In this document: one piece after another, positions 8,255 to 15,496 of the stretch
Numbering within the stretch: position 1 is the stretch's first letter
Layout of the letters: the number at the start of each line of letters is the position of its first letter
Source: Ancylobacter vacuolatus
GTDB lineage: Bacteria; Pseudomonadota; Alphaproteobacteria; Rhizobiales; Xanthobacteraceae
Reading direction: 5' to 3'
Length of the DNA stretch: 64,000 bases
Assembly: GCF_030813595.1 (NCBI RefSeq)
Contig: NZ_JAUSUH010000012.1
Coordinates: 124,001 to 188,000 of the forward strand
Translations under genes and position numbers: made by a program
The notes under the pieces: generated by a model
Seen by the model: only the letters and a program-made list of their open reading frames with translations
Database searches by the model: none
Told to the model about the DNA's origin: nothing

Positions 8255-8550
8255 TGTCCAACCTGTCCAACCTTTTCAGAACAGAAATAAGAGGTTGGAC
8301 ACTCGCAAAGCCTTGCAGTCGCTCGCTTTGTCCAACCTGTCCAACCTGTCCAACCTAATTTCGACCTATTCCCCGTGAGACAGGGACCTTCGGCGCAATT
8401 CACATTCCGCCAGCGGCCTTCACGGGCACGCGAGCGCACGCGCACGTGCGAGGAAAAAGGTTGGACAGGTTGGACAGGTTAGGCAGCGCGTTGATATCGC
8501 TAGCGTTTTCCTGTCCAACCTTTCCCGCCGCGTCCAACCTAGGTTGGACG
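8255..8550. repeat. Iteron-like array of the 9-bp motif GGTTGGACA
   Basis: In a 344-nt gene-free stretch (8239-8582) the motif TGTCCAACC or its complement GGTTGGACA occurs at 8255, 8264, 8293, 8329, 8338, 8347, 8459, 8468 and 8512, with a degenerate copy at 8477. Two further copies with one end base changed form a perfect palindrome at 8531-8550. Copies are tandem with exact 9-bp period in three places (2, 3 and 2 units) and lie in both orientations. The array is immediately downstream of the helicase gene in transcription order. It resembles iterons of a replication origin or a multi-site operator. Confidence 0.9.
8531..8550. promoter_or_regulatory. Perfect 20-bp palindrome within the iteron array
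   Basis: CGTCCAACCTAGGTTGGACG reads identically on both strands. It consists of two head-to-head copies of the array motif with an AvrII-type CCTAGG centre. It is the copy nearest the helicase stop codon. A dimeric protein that recognises the array unit would be expected to bind here most tightly. Confidence 0.8.
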
Positions 8551-8582
8551 AAAGCGCCTCTACCCCTTCAACCCGATCTCTC

Positions 8583-10112
8583 TCACGCCTCGTCATCGCC
8601 CCAATCCACGGCTTGGCCGAGTTCGCTGACGAAGGCATCGCGGCAGTCAGCGAGGCTTGGCATGACAAAGCACCAGGCGCGTCGCATCACGCCCGCCTCA
8701 GCCTCGATCGTGAGCCGGCGCTTGGTGATGCCCGGCACCAGCTTGCGCAGCTTCATGCCGAGGGCGGTTTCTTCCGCCTTCCGCCGTATGCCGATCTTGT
8801 CGGAAATGTCGATATAGTCGGCGAACAGGGCGTCACACGACACCTCTTCAAGCCATGTCGCCGAGTTGCGGGTGCTGGTGCCCTTTTCCAGCCGGCCGAA
8901 CCACCATGATTCCACGCTGTCGAGCGAGCGCAGCTTCTGTTCCAGCAGGCCGCCGGTGCGCGGTATCTTCCGCAAGTCCACCTGCGAAAGGTCAAAGGCC
9001 AGCAAATCGTGCAGCAGCGCCTCGCGCCCGCCCGCATCAAGCTCTTCGTCCATCTCGCGGAAATAGTCGGTGTTCTGGGCGCAGCGCGGGTTGATGTCGA
9101 GCACGCAGAAGCGCCGCTCATCCTTGCCCGCAGGCACCACCCAGTCCTCATTCGAGGTCATGAGTAGCCGCACGAAATTGTCGATGCGTATGGGGTCGAT
9201 GCCCTTGTTCTCGATCATCTGGAACTTGGAGGTGACAAGGCCCTTGAGCCGGCCTTCCGCCGCCTTGTCGCCGGCCCACACCGCTTCCTCGGCCTGCAGC
9301 AGCAGGCACGACGCCATGTGCGCGTTGAACTGGCCGGTGATGTAGCGCGGGTCATCGACCGCGAAATAATGGGCGGCAATCAGCCCGCCGATCACCTCGC
9401 CGATCTTGGTCTTTCCGGTGCCCATCTTGCCGCGCATGACCACGGCGGTGCCGATCCGCTCGCGCGGGCGCTGCAGCAGGTGGGCAAACCAGCCGAACAC
9501 CCATCGGAATAGATCGGGGTCGCCATCACAGACATTGTTGAGCAGGTGATCGCGGAAAATCGCGTAGCTGCCGCCCTTTCGCGGCTCCACGGCAAAGCCG
9601 CGCCAAAGGTTCAAATAGCCGTCCGTCGCCTGCGCGTCCGGGCCGGGGTTGAACTCGATGCCCTGAAACTGCCGCCGGTCCCGCGCACTCAGCCAGCGCG
9701 TCGCCCATGTCACCACCTTCAGGTCGCCCTGGGGATTCACCGTCTCGGTGAAGCGGTTGGAAAACCACTGCCGGAAGGCGTCGACGGAGATGATGCGCAG
9801 CCGATCTTCGATCGGCCCGGCGCCCTGCTCGCGCACCATCACGGCCTTGGAGCCCATCAGCACCAGCGCCCATTCCGCGTTCATGTCGTCGGTGGAATAG
9901 CCCATGGCACGCCCGCGTGGCGGCGCGTCATCCTCGCCGACATCGGCCGCCGGCTTGCGCTTGCGGCGCGGCTTGGCAGGCGCTGGGGCTTCCTCGCCAA
10001 CGGGATCATCGTCCGGCGCCGGCGCGGCAGGCGCGGCGGGCGCAAGCCCCTCCACCGGGTCGACCAGTTCGGCGATGGCCTCGAAAGCGTCCTGCCTCGG
10101 GTTGTCGTCCAT
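8583..10112 (-). CDS. Phage replicative helicase, SF3/VapE-like (DUF5906 type)
   Basis: A 509-residue primase-associated helicase. After a Pro/Ala-rich, charged linker (residues 20-70) comes MNAEWALVLMGSKAVMVRE, typical of DUF5906/VapE-like proteins. The ATPase core has Walker A GKMGTGKTK (228-236), a Walker B/sensor region around CLLLQAEEAVWAGD, and LLMTSNEDWVVPA, the SF3 motif C region. It would unwind phage DNA at the origin together with the primase encoded just upstream, whose stop overlaps this ATG (ATGA). The frame is open further upstream but that part is antisense-like shadow of the primase gene. Confidence 0.88.
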   Translation of the reverse strand: MDDNPRQDAFEAIAELVDPVEGLAPAAPAAPAPDDDPVGEEAPAPAKPRRKRKPAADVGEDDAPPRGRAMGYSTDDMNAEWALVLMGSKAVMVREQGAGPIEDRLRIISVDAFRQWFSNRFTETVNPQGDLKVVTWATRWLSARDRRQFQGIEFNPGPDAQATDGYLNLWRGFAVEPRKGGSYAIFRDHLLNNVCDGDPDLFRWVFGWFAHLLQRPRERIGTAVVMRGKMGTGKTKIGEVIGGLIAAHYFAVDDPRYITGQFNAHMASCLLLQAEEAVWAGDKAAEGRLKGLVTSKFQMIENKGIDPIRIDNFVRLLMTSNEDWVVPAGKDERRFCVLDINPRCAQNTDYFREMDEELDAGGREALLHDLLAFDLSQVDLRKIPRTGGLLEQKLRSLDSVESWWFGRLEKGTSTRNSATWLEEVSCDALFADYIDISDKIGIRRKAEETALGMKLRKLVPGITKRRLTIEAEAGVMRRAWCFVMPSLADCRDAFVSELGQAVDWGDDEA

Positions 10113-11281
10113 CACGCCACCACCATCGAATTGAAGTCGTGGCCCGCCGGGGGCCAGCACGTCGCCACCCGGCGCCCCTGCCGCATGTGCCGGCGCTCGG
10201 CGCGGGCCATGGTCAGGCGAGTGGTGAAAGGGTCGCTGTCGCCATCGCCCAGCAGCCGAAGGTCCATCACACTGTCGGGCACCGGCACCGCGGCGCTGTC
10301 CATGTCCGGCTCCGGCCCCGGCACCTGCTTCACCCGGCCGGCGGGGGTGCGCTCGCTGGGGTGCGGCACGCGCGAATGGTCCGCCGCCTTGCCCGCAAGA
10401 TTGCCGAGCGAAATCGAGGTCCACATCGCCGTGCCATCGAGGCAGCGCCCCGCCGCCCGCAGCGCGGTAAACACGGTCAGCACCGTCTCAATCCCCTCGC
10501 CGATAAACAGCCGGCAGGGCGAAGCCGCGCGCAGAAGCTCGATCCGCCCGCCGGCGAGAGAGCCGCGCACCTTCTTGGCCGGCAGCTTCTCGCCAGTGGT
10601 CGGGTGCACCAGCGCCAGCTTGCCCTTGGGGGCATCGAGGTCGATCCAGGTGATATGCAGCCCCGCCATCCGCCCGTCCGGCCCGGCAATGGCGGCAAGC
10701 ATCGCCGGCCCCTCATGCAGAAGCCTCCAGCTTGTCCGCCCGGCCTCATCCTGCCCGTGTTCCAGATAGGGCATGGCCGGGTGCGCCCGCAGCGCCGCGC
10801 CGTCGGGCCAGTCCACCCGGCGAATCTCGCGCAGATAGGCCTCGACAGGCGTGCCGGCCAGCGGCCCGGCCCCCTGCCAGAACTCCCAGCACCGCTTGCG
10901 CTCCGCCTCGCGAAAGGCCGCGTTTTTCGCGTCGTCCGCCGCCTTGCGTTCCGCCGCCGCCCGCGCGCGCCGCTCATCCTCCGCCGGGTCGGTTTCCTGC
11001 GCCCCGCCCAGCCAGTCCACCGCTTCGCGAAAGCCCAGCCGCTCGCGCAGCTGCACCAGGCGGATCACGTCGCCGCCATCCTGGCAGCGCGCACACACCC
11101 AGCCATCGCCCCAGCACTCGAAGGCGGTGGAATCCTTGGCGTGCGGGTCCGGCGAGTGCAGCGGGCAGGGGCCTATCAGCCGCCCCTTGCGGCTGCCCCG
11201 CCGTAGGCTCACCCATTTGCCGGCGACATCGGAAACCGGGTTGCGGGCGCGCAGATCCGCGAGGGAGGATTCGGAAATCAT
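10112..11281 (-). CDS. Phage DNA primase: CHC2 zinc finger plus Toprim
   Basis: A 389-residue primase starting at MISESSLADL. A CHC2-type zinc finger is formed by Cys39, His42, Cys63 and Cys66 (C-x2-H-x20-C-x2-C). A charged Ala/Glu/Arg helix covers residues 100-130. The Toprim core has LFIGEGIETVLTV (about 258-270), with the metal-binding Glu. It lacks the DnaB-binding domain of cellular DnaG, as in phage primases that work with an SF3 helicase. It overlaps both neighbours by 4 nt (ATGA), so methyltransferase, primase and helicase are translationally coupled. Confidence 0.9.
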   Translation of the reverse strand: MISESSLADLRARNPVSDVAGKWVSLRRGSRKGRLIGPCPLHSPDPHAKDSTAFECWGDGWVCARCQDGGDVIRLVQLRERLGFREAVDWLGGAQETDPAEDERRARAAAERKAADDAKNAAFREAERKRCWEFWQGAGPLAGTPVEAYLREIRRVDWPDGAALRAHPAMPYLEHGQDEAGRTSWRLLHEGPAMLAAIAGPDGRMAGLHITWIDLDAPKGKLALVHPTTGEKLPAKKVRGSLAGGRIELLRAASPCRLFIGEGIETVLTVFTALRAAGRCLDGTAMWTSISLGNLAGKAADHSRVPHPSERTPAGRVKQVPGPEPDMDSAAVPVPDSVMDLRLLGDGDSDPFTTRLTMARAERRHMRQGRRVATCWPPAGHDFNSMVVA

Positions 11282-11967
11282 TCCGCCGCCTCCATCTGCC
11301 GCGCGGCGACGGTGCTCCACTGTGCCGCCATGGCGGCGGCGATGCCCTCATAGGTGCGGCTGCGGTCTTTCCAGCGGTCGGGGCCGGGCGAGGCGCGGTG
11401 CACCTTCGACCACGCCTTGTGCTCGTCTGTGCCACGCGCCGGCGGCATCAACTTCTTGGTCGGCACCAGCGGCGGCAGCCCGCGCAGATAGAGCCCCGTT
11501 GCCTTGAACGCCGGGTCACCAAACCACCAGGGCTGGACCGTCTGGGGCTTTGCCCAATTCTGAATCCGCTCGCGCGCGTAGCGGTGCATGACAGGGTTTT
11601 CGACACACACCCGCTCGACGGGCGCATTCCAGCAGTCGGAAAACAGAGCCGCACCGGCGTCGAGTTCGGCCCACATCTCTTCGAGCGTCCGGCCCGGAGG
11701 CGCCGTGCGCAGCCAGCGCACCCCGCTGTTGCAAAGCCGCGTGCAGGGCGGGTGCATCACCACCAGCAGATCCCATCCGCTATCGAGATGATCGCGAACG
11801 TCGCCGATCATGTGGCGGTTGCTGCCATCCTCGGCAGGCAGCAGGTCAACCGACCAAACGTCGTGTCCGAAAGCGGCGAAGGCCCGGCGGACAACACCGG
11901 ACGTCTCGCAGCCGACAAGGACGCGCAGCGGGGCGGGGTGATCGTGTAGGGAAAATGGTGCAGTCAT
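11278..11967 (-). CDS. Phage DNA methyltransferase-like protein, cytosine-C5 type motifs
   Basis: A 229-residue protein. The N-terminus LRVLVGCETSGVVRRAF with a later VDLLP acidic site looks like an AdoMet-binding strand-loop. HPPC (residues 72-75) is in the place of the catalytic PC motif, and VENPVMH (122-128) resembles the ENV motif of C5-cytosine methyltransferases. It is shorter than bacterial enzymes and has no clear target-recognition domain. Similar small proteins occur in phages. It could methylate phage DNA against host restriction; an inactive or divergent enzyme cannot be excluded. Confidence 0.68.
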   Translation of the reverse strand: MTAPFSLHDHPAPLRVLVGCETSGVVRRAFAAFGHDVWSVDLLPAEDGSNRHMIGDVRDHLDSGWDLLVVMHPPCTRLCNSGVRWLRTAPPGRTLEEMWAELDAGAALFSDCWNAPVERVCVENPVMHRYARERIQNWAKPQTVQPWWFGDPAFKATGLYLRGLPPLVPTKKLMPPARGTDEHKAWSKVHRASPGPDRWKDRSRTYEGIAAAMAAQWSTVAARQMEAAE

Positions 11968-12014
11968 GCCGCCGCCCTCTCGACAACTTTCGGGCTCGGG
12001 CGCAACTTTGGTGG

Positions 12015-12692
12015 ATGCTCGACCGCTTGCTGAAGTTCATGGCTGCTATTGTCTGCTGCTTTCCCTTGCTCTTGCTGGGTGCGGCTATGTTTTCCGCGTT
12101 TGGAGAGGCACCAAATCGCTGGGCGACCGAATTGAGCCCGATATGGGTCAGTCTTGCTGGAAACGTAATCGGCGGGGCGTTCACAGTCGTCGCGGCCGGG
12201 GCAGCCCTTCTTGTTTACTATTTGCAAGCGGACGGAGAACGGCAGCGAAAGGCTGAAGAAAAGCGGCGTGCACTTCAGATGCTCTGGGCGTACGCGAACA
12301 GTGCAAAACTGTTCTGCGACCAAGCACTCCAGGCCGCTAACGCCGCCCTTATGAATACCGATGCTAACCGCAGAGTGCTGGCATTCTCTGACCTTAAGTC
12401 GCTGCGCGACAACGGCCGTGTCGCGCCATCCCGGGTTGACGCAGAGGTCGCTCTTTCGGTCGTGAACCTCGAATGCAGCATATACGTTCGGCCCATTATG
12501 AATGCGGAAGCGAACGTCGTAGATAAACTTAACCTTCTTCATCCACACGGCGTGATGACGGCAATAGACGATACACAACAAGCTATCGCTATATTCATCT
12601 CTGGTACCGCCGCAATAAGTTTCAACCAGATTAGTTCCAGTCTGGTTGGGCTGAAGGCCGTCATGAGCGATCATCACACCCCCCCCACCTGA
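12015..12692 (+). CDS. Two-TM membrane protein, likely prophage cargo (moron)
   Basis: A 225-residue protein read against the surrounding leftward operon. Residues about 5-27 (FMAAIVCCFPLLLLGAAMF) and 45-70 (WVSLAGNVIGGAFTVVAAGAALLVYYL) are membrane segments. The rest is a cytoplasmic, charged, helical domain with no motif I recognise. Base composition is visibly less GC-rich than the neighbours. I chose ATG 12015 (GGTGG upstream); an open frame reaches 11955. The opposite strand is also open here but lacks protein-like character. Orientation, composition and membrane topology suggest a separately expressed lysogenic gene such as superinfection exclusion. The function is unknown. Confidence 0.68.
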   Translation: MLDRLLKFMAAIVCCFPLLLLGAAMFSAFGEAPNRWATELSPIWVSLAGNVIGGAFTVVAAGAALLVYYLQADGERQRKAEEKRRALQMLWAYANSAKLFCDQALQAANAALMNTDANRRVLAFSDLKSLRDNGRVAPSRVDAEVALSVVNLECSIYVRPIMNAEANVVDKLNLLHPHGVMTAIDDTQQAIAIFISGTAAISFNQISSSLVGLKAVMSDHHTPPT

Positions 12693-13276
12693 TCGAACTT
12701 GCCCGCTTCATTGCCCCACACATCCCAGCCGGCACGCGCCTGGCGGGAGAAGAGCGAGGCGCGCCGCGCCTGCGGCCATGCCGCCTCGCAACGGGCATAG
12801 AATTCATCGGGCTTTCGGGAATGCTCGCGCGCCAGCCCGTCCAGCGAATCCGCTTCCAGCGTCTCCACAAGGTTGGGAAAGCTCGCCCCGCTCCAGTCGC
12901 CGCCGGGCAGGCGGGCGATGATGTAAGGCTCGTGCAGCGAACGGGCGACATAGCCCGGCCCCCATTGCAGCTTGCCGCTGGCCGTGCGCTTGGCCCAGCC
13001 GCCGCCGGTCACCGGCTTTAGCCCCCAGCCACGAATGATCTCGACATGCGCGCCGATCGCCACCAGCGGCCACGTCGTCCACATCACGCACACGCCGCCC
13101 GGCGACAGCAGGTTGCCCACCGGCAGCGCGGCGATATCGGCCAGCGACATGGTCGCGTATTGCGCCTGCGGCGACTTCGCCTCGCCCTTCGCCGAATACA
13201 GGTCGAAGTGCCACGGCGGGTCGAGCTCGACCACGTCATAGGCGAACATGTGCAGGGGGGCGAAAGGCCAGCCCAT
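12674..13276 (-). CDS. MT-A70 family N6-adenine DNA methyltransferase
   Basis: A 200-residue enzyme of the MT-A70 family. The catalytic DPPW motif is at residues 19-22 (VELDPPWHFD), followed by an aromatic segment and MSLADIAALPVGNLLSPGGVCVMWTTWP, the usual family core. The later GLKPVTGGGWAKR and REHSRKPDEFYARCEA blocks are also family features. Phage copies transfer methyl groups to adenine in DNA and usually protect against host restriction. ATG 13276 overlaps the upstream stop (ATGA). The end overlaps the convergent 2-TM gene by 19 nt. Confidence 0.93.
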   Translation of the reverse strand: MGWPFAPLHMFAYDVVELDPPWHFDLYSAKGEAKSPQAQYATMSLADIAALPVGNLLSPGGVCVMWTTWPLVAIGAHVEIIRGWGLKPVTGGGWAKRTASGKLQWGPGYVARSLHEPYIIARLPGGDWSGASFPNLVETLEADSLDGLAREHSRKPDEFYARCEAAWPQARRASLFSRQARAGWDVWGNEAGKFDQVGGV

Positions 13277-14019
13277 CACCCGACCGCCTTTTCGATATCG
13301 GCCAGCCGGCGCTCCAGCCGCCCCACCTGCGCCAGCACCTCGCCGCGCGCGCGGTCGAACACCGCCATTTCCTGCTGCACCTTCAGGCCCTGTTCGGTCA
13401 GGTCCTTCGCCGCCGCCAGCGCGGCGCGCGCCTCGGCCAGCACGGGGGCGAAATCCTCCGCCCCGCCGGCGCTGCCGGCGCCATAAACCTTGCAGCGCAC
13501 CTGCCGCACCCAGTCGCGCGGCACGGTCAGCGATTCCGCCACCCGCTTGTCAGTCCAGCCCTCGCCATAGCCACGCTGCGCGTCCAGATACACCTCGCCC
13601 AGCTTGTCGCGGATCAGGAAGGCCGCATCGATATCCATGGCAGGCGGCGCCTCCGCCTTGCCTGCCGGGACAGCCTTCAGGGCTGCCGGCTCGGCCTGCG
13701 GCGCGCGCGGCATCGGGGTCGGCATCTTCGCAACCATGATCTTCGCCTCTTTCCTGGCCTTGGCCTTCGACTGGAGGGAAAGGCAGCGGGGGCACACGGC
13801 CTTGCGCGCACCGTGCAGCACGTCCCAGCCGGCCTTTTTCGCCTCCGGCAGCACTTCGCCCTCAAGGTCCGGCACCCGCCCCATGAAGCGCCGCGCCCGC
13901 ATCTCGAAAGCGTTGGGGCAGCACCGGCATGTGATCCGGCGGAAGGTGCCGCCCGGGTCGTCGGCGGAGGTCGGGCGCCGGGTGAAGGTGGTGATGCCGT
14001 CCTGATCGATCTCGCTCAC
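13276..14019 (-). CDS. Unknown phage protein with Cys-rich N-terminus and coiled coil
   Basis: A 247-residue protein starting at GTG 14019, overlapping the upstream TGA (GTGA). The N-terminal 80 residues contain two cysteine groups, CRCC and CPRC, about 47 residues apart, which could form a zinc-binding knuckle. A central EAYLD-like region (DKLGEVYLDAQRGYGEGWTDKR) is followed by an HTH-like segment (VAESLTVPRDWVRQVRCKVYG) and a C-terminal coiled coil (about residues 190-245). This looks like a DNA-binding regulatory protein, but no family is recognised. Confidence 0.68.
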   Translation of the reverse strand: MSEIDQDGITTFTRRPTSADDPGGTFRRITCRCCPNAFEMRARRFMGRVPDLEGEVLPEAKKAGWDVLHGARKAVCPRCLSLQSKAKARKEAKIMVAKMPTPMPRAPQAEPAALKAVPAGKAEAPPAMDIDAAFLIRDKLGEVYLDAQRGYGEGWTDKRVAESLTVPRDWVRQVRCKVYGAGSAGGAEDFAPVLAEARAALAAAKDLTEQGLKVQQEMAVFDRARGEVLAQVGRLERRLADIEKAVG

Positions 14020-14243
14020 CGCCCCATCTCCCGCGCCAGCGCTTCGGTCAGCCGCGCCCAATGGTCCGGCGCCCAAACGCCGCCGCCGCTCGACAAGGCC
14101 CGCTCGACATAGCGGGGGCTGATGCGCAGCCGCTGGGCGATCTCCCAGCGCGGGCGCCCCAGCGCGTGCATGCGGCGCACCACGGGCACCACCCGCCGCC
14201 ACGGCCGCTTGACGATGAAAACGATCGGGGTGCGCGCGAGCAT
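14016..14243 (-). CDS. Small helix-turn-helix protein
   Basis: 75 residues. PRWEIAQRLRISPRYVERALSS (about 30-51) is a classical helix-turn-helix of the Hin/homeodomain-like kind, preceded by a basic VKRPWRRVVPVVRRM helix. It is coupled to the next gene by a GTGA overlap and follows the previous stop closely. It may be an early regulator of the leftward operon; its target is unknown. Confidence 0.65.
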   Translation of the reverse strand: MLARTPIVFIVKRPWRRVVPVVRRMHALGRPRWEIAQRLRISPRYVERALSSGGGVWAPDHWARLTEALAREMGR

Positions 14244-14246
14244 GGC

Positions 14247-14639
14247 TCACCATTTCCCCGTGTCGCCGATCTCGGCGCATTGCGAGGCCGGGCTGCCGGC
14301 ACAGCCGGCATTCGGCAGCAGCCCGCGCCAGCGCAGCGGGCGGGCATCGAAGGGCGGCGGCGCGGCATCGGCCGGTGCCGCCTTGTGCGCGGCGGCAAGC
14401 GCCGCCAGCAGCGGGTCGGCGCCGTTGCCGGCGCGGCAGTCCAGCGGCTCCGGCGCTCCGGTCTCGGCCGCGATGCCGAGCAGGAACGCCCGCGCCTTCA
14501 CCGCGTCGCGCGAGCGCGTGCCCAGCCCCTCAGCCTGCAGGCGGGCGGCAATGGCCGCATAGTTCAGCCCGGCATGGCGCATCCGGCACAGCGCCGCGTC
14601 CATCTCCGCTGTCCAGCCGCGCGGTTGCCGCCTCATCAC
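14247..14639 (-). CDS. Small Myb/SANT-like DNA-binding protein
   Basis: 130 residues. The N-terminus GWTAEMDAALCRMRHAGLNYAAIAARL has the Trp-led three-helix pattern of SANT/GcrA-like HTH proteins, followed by a KARAFLLG recognition helix. The C-terminal half is Pro/Ala-rich and probably disordered. It overlaps the preceding gene by 4 nt. A GcrA relationship is possible but the diagnostic GcrA motifs are not clear. Confidence 0.62.
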   Translation of the reverse strand: MMRRQPRGWTAEMDAALCRMRHAGLNYAAIAARLQAEGLGTRSRDAVKARAFLLGIAAETGAPEPLDCRAGNGADPLLAALAAAHKAAPADAAPPPFDARPLRWRGLLPNAGCAGSPASQCAEIGDTGKW

Positions 14640-15136
14640 CGCACCCCATTCGCTTTGGCGGAAAGCCGGGCATAGAGGCTCGACATCGCCATCAGCGCGT
14701 CGCGCACGTCAGGCAGGGCGGCCCGCGCCTCGGCAGGGGTAATCTCCACCCCGCCCTCGGAATCAATCGCCGCGCTGGCGAATATCTTGGCCGCCGCCTC
14801 GCTCGTCTCGCGCATCGCCTCGGCGGTCAGCTGCACCGCCGCGTCACCCTCCGGGGGGGCAGGCACGAAAAAGCCGCCGGCGCACGCGGCCAGATACGCC
14901 GCGCCTTCCGTGCAGCCATAGCGCTCCGCCAGCTGGCAGGCATGGGCAAAGGCGAACTCGCCCGGCTGGTCCGGGTCCATCTGCCGGTACAGCGTCGAGC
15001 GCGCGATGTTGAGAAAGCCGACCGCCACCAGCATGCCTTCGCTCGGCGAACCATTCGGCCCATGCGCGCGGCCGATCTGGTCGAACATCCGGTCAAGCGC
15101 CTCATGCGCCGAGCCGATGACGGGCCGCTTGGTCAT
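14636..15136 (-). CDS. CII-like phage regulatory protein
   Basis: 166 residues from MTKRPVIGS, overlapping the upstream stop by 4 nt (ATGA). VGFLNIARSTLYRQMDPDQPG looks like the HTH of phage CII regulators that also recognise a nutrient or lysogeny signal, followed by a helical region (AHACQLAERYGCTEGAAYLA). It is second in the leftward early operon, right after the Cro-like gene, which is where a CII-type activator is expected. The assignment rests on context plus the HTH. Confidence 0.62.
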   Translation of the reverse strand: MTKRPVIGSAHEALDRMFDQIGRAHGPNGSPSEGMLVAVGFLNIARSTLYRQMDPDQPGEFAFAHACQLAERYGCTEGAAYLAACAGGFFVPAPPEGDAAVQLTAEAMRETSEAAAKIFASAAIDSEGGVEITPAEARAALPDVRDALMAMSSLYARLSAKANGVR

Positions 15137-15411
15137 TCGCCGCACTCCTCTGGGGTGAGACTTTCCACCGCCGGATTATCGTTTTCGCCTGATGCAGCGG
15201 GTGCAAGGGTCGGCGCGGGATAGAGGTCAGGCCGCAACTCATGGCGCGGCACGCCGGTCACGCGCTCCACATCGAGCACGCGCTCGGCGGGGACGCGGCG
15301 CTCTTCCCAACGAAGAAACGTGCTGCGGTTCACGCCGACGAGACGTGCCAGCGATGCCACGCTATGGCCGTTGGCTTCGCGATACAGACGAAGAGGGGGC
15401 TCGGTGCTCAT
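15133..15411 (-). CDS. Cro-like (YdaS-type) helix-turn-helix regulator
   Basis: 92 residues from MSTEPPLRLY. The HTH SVASLARLVGVNRSTFLRWEE (about 17-37) followed by VPAERVLDVERVTGVPRHELRPDLYP is the YdaS/Cro pattern found opposite phage repressors. It is the first gene of the leftward early operon. Its start lies 10 nt downstream of the inverted repeat at 15421-15437, so the repressor would block its promoter. The extra N-terminal codons of the open frame run through the operator and are not coding. Confidence 0.8.
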   Translation of the reverse strand: MSTEPPLRLYREANGHSVASLARLVGVNRSTFLRWEERRVPAERVLDVERVTGVPRHELRPDLYPAPTLAPAASGENDNPAVESLTPEECGE

Positions 15412-15420
15412 GATCGCGAT

Positions 15421-15437
15421 GTTGCATTTTGTGCAAC
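15421..15437. promoter_or_regulatory. Operator O1, leftward early promoter
   Basis: GTTGCA-TTTTG-TGCAAC is a perfect inverted repeat with 6-bp arms and a 5-nt spacer. On the minus strand a TTGACG element (15447-15442) lies directly upstream, so O1 would occupy the space between the -35 and -10 of the leftward early promoter. The same 17-bp design recurs at 15499 and 17306. A lone half-site GTTGCA is at 15455-15460. Confidence 0.8.
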
Positions 15438-15496
15438 CGCCCGTCAAGCCGGCTGTTGCATCCCGATTTAACGACAGGATGCCTCGCAGGTGCAAA

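Noticed and set aside
8255-8550. CRISPR-like array
   Set aside because: Units are only 9 bp, in both orientations, with no regular 30-40 bp spacers and no cas genes.
11964-12677. 237-codon minus-strand frame opposite the 2-TM protein
   Set aside because: It would fit operon direction, but its translation lacks membrane or domain character. The plus strand has two clean TM helices and a ribosome site. Some doubt remains.
12671-12691. Second candidate cos tract (run of eight C)
   Set aside because: It lies in the overlap of two genes, far from the terminase genes, and encodes the C-terminus of the MT-A70 enzyme.
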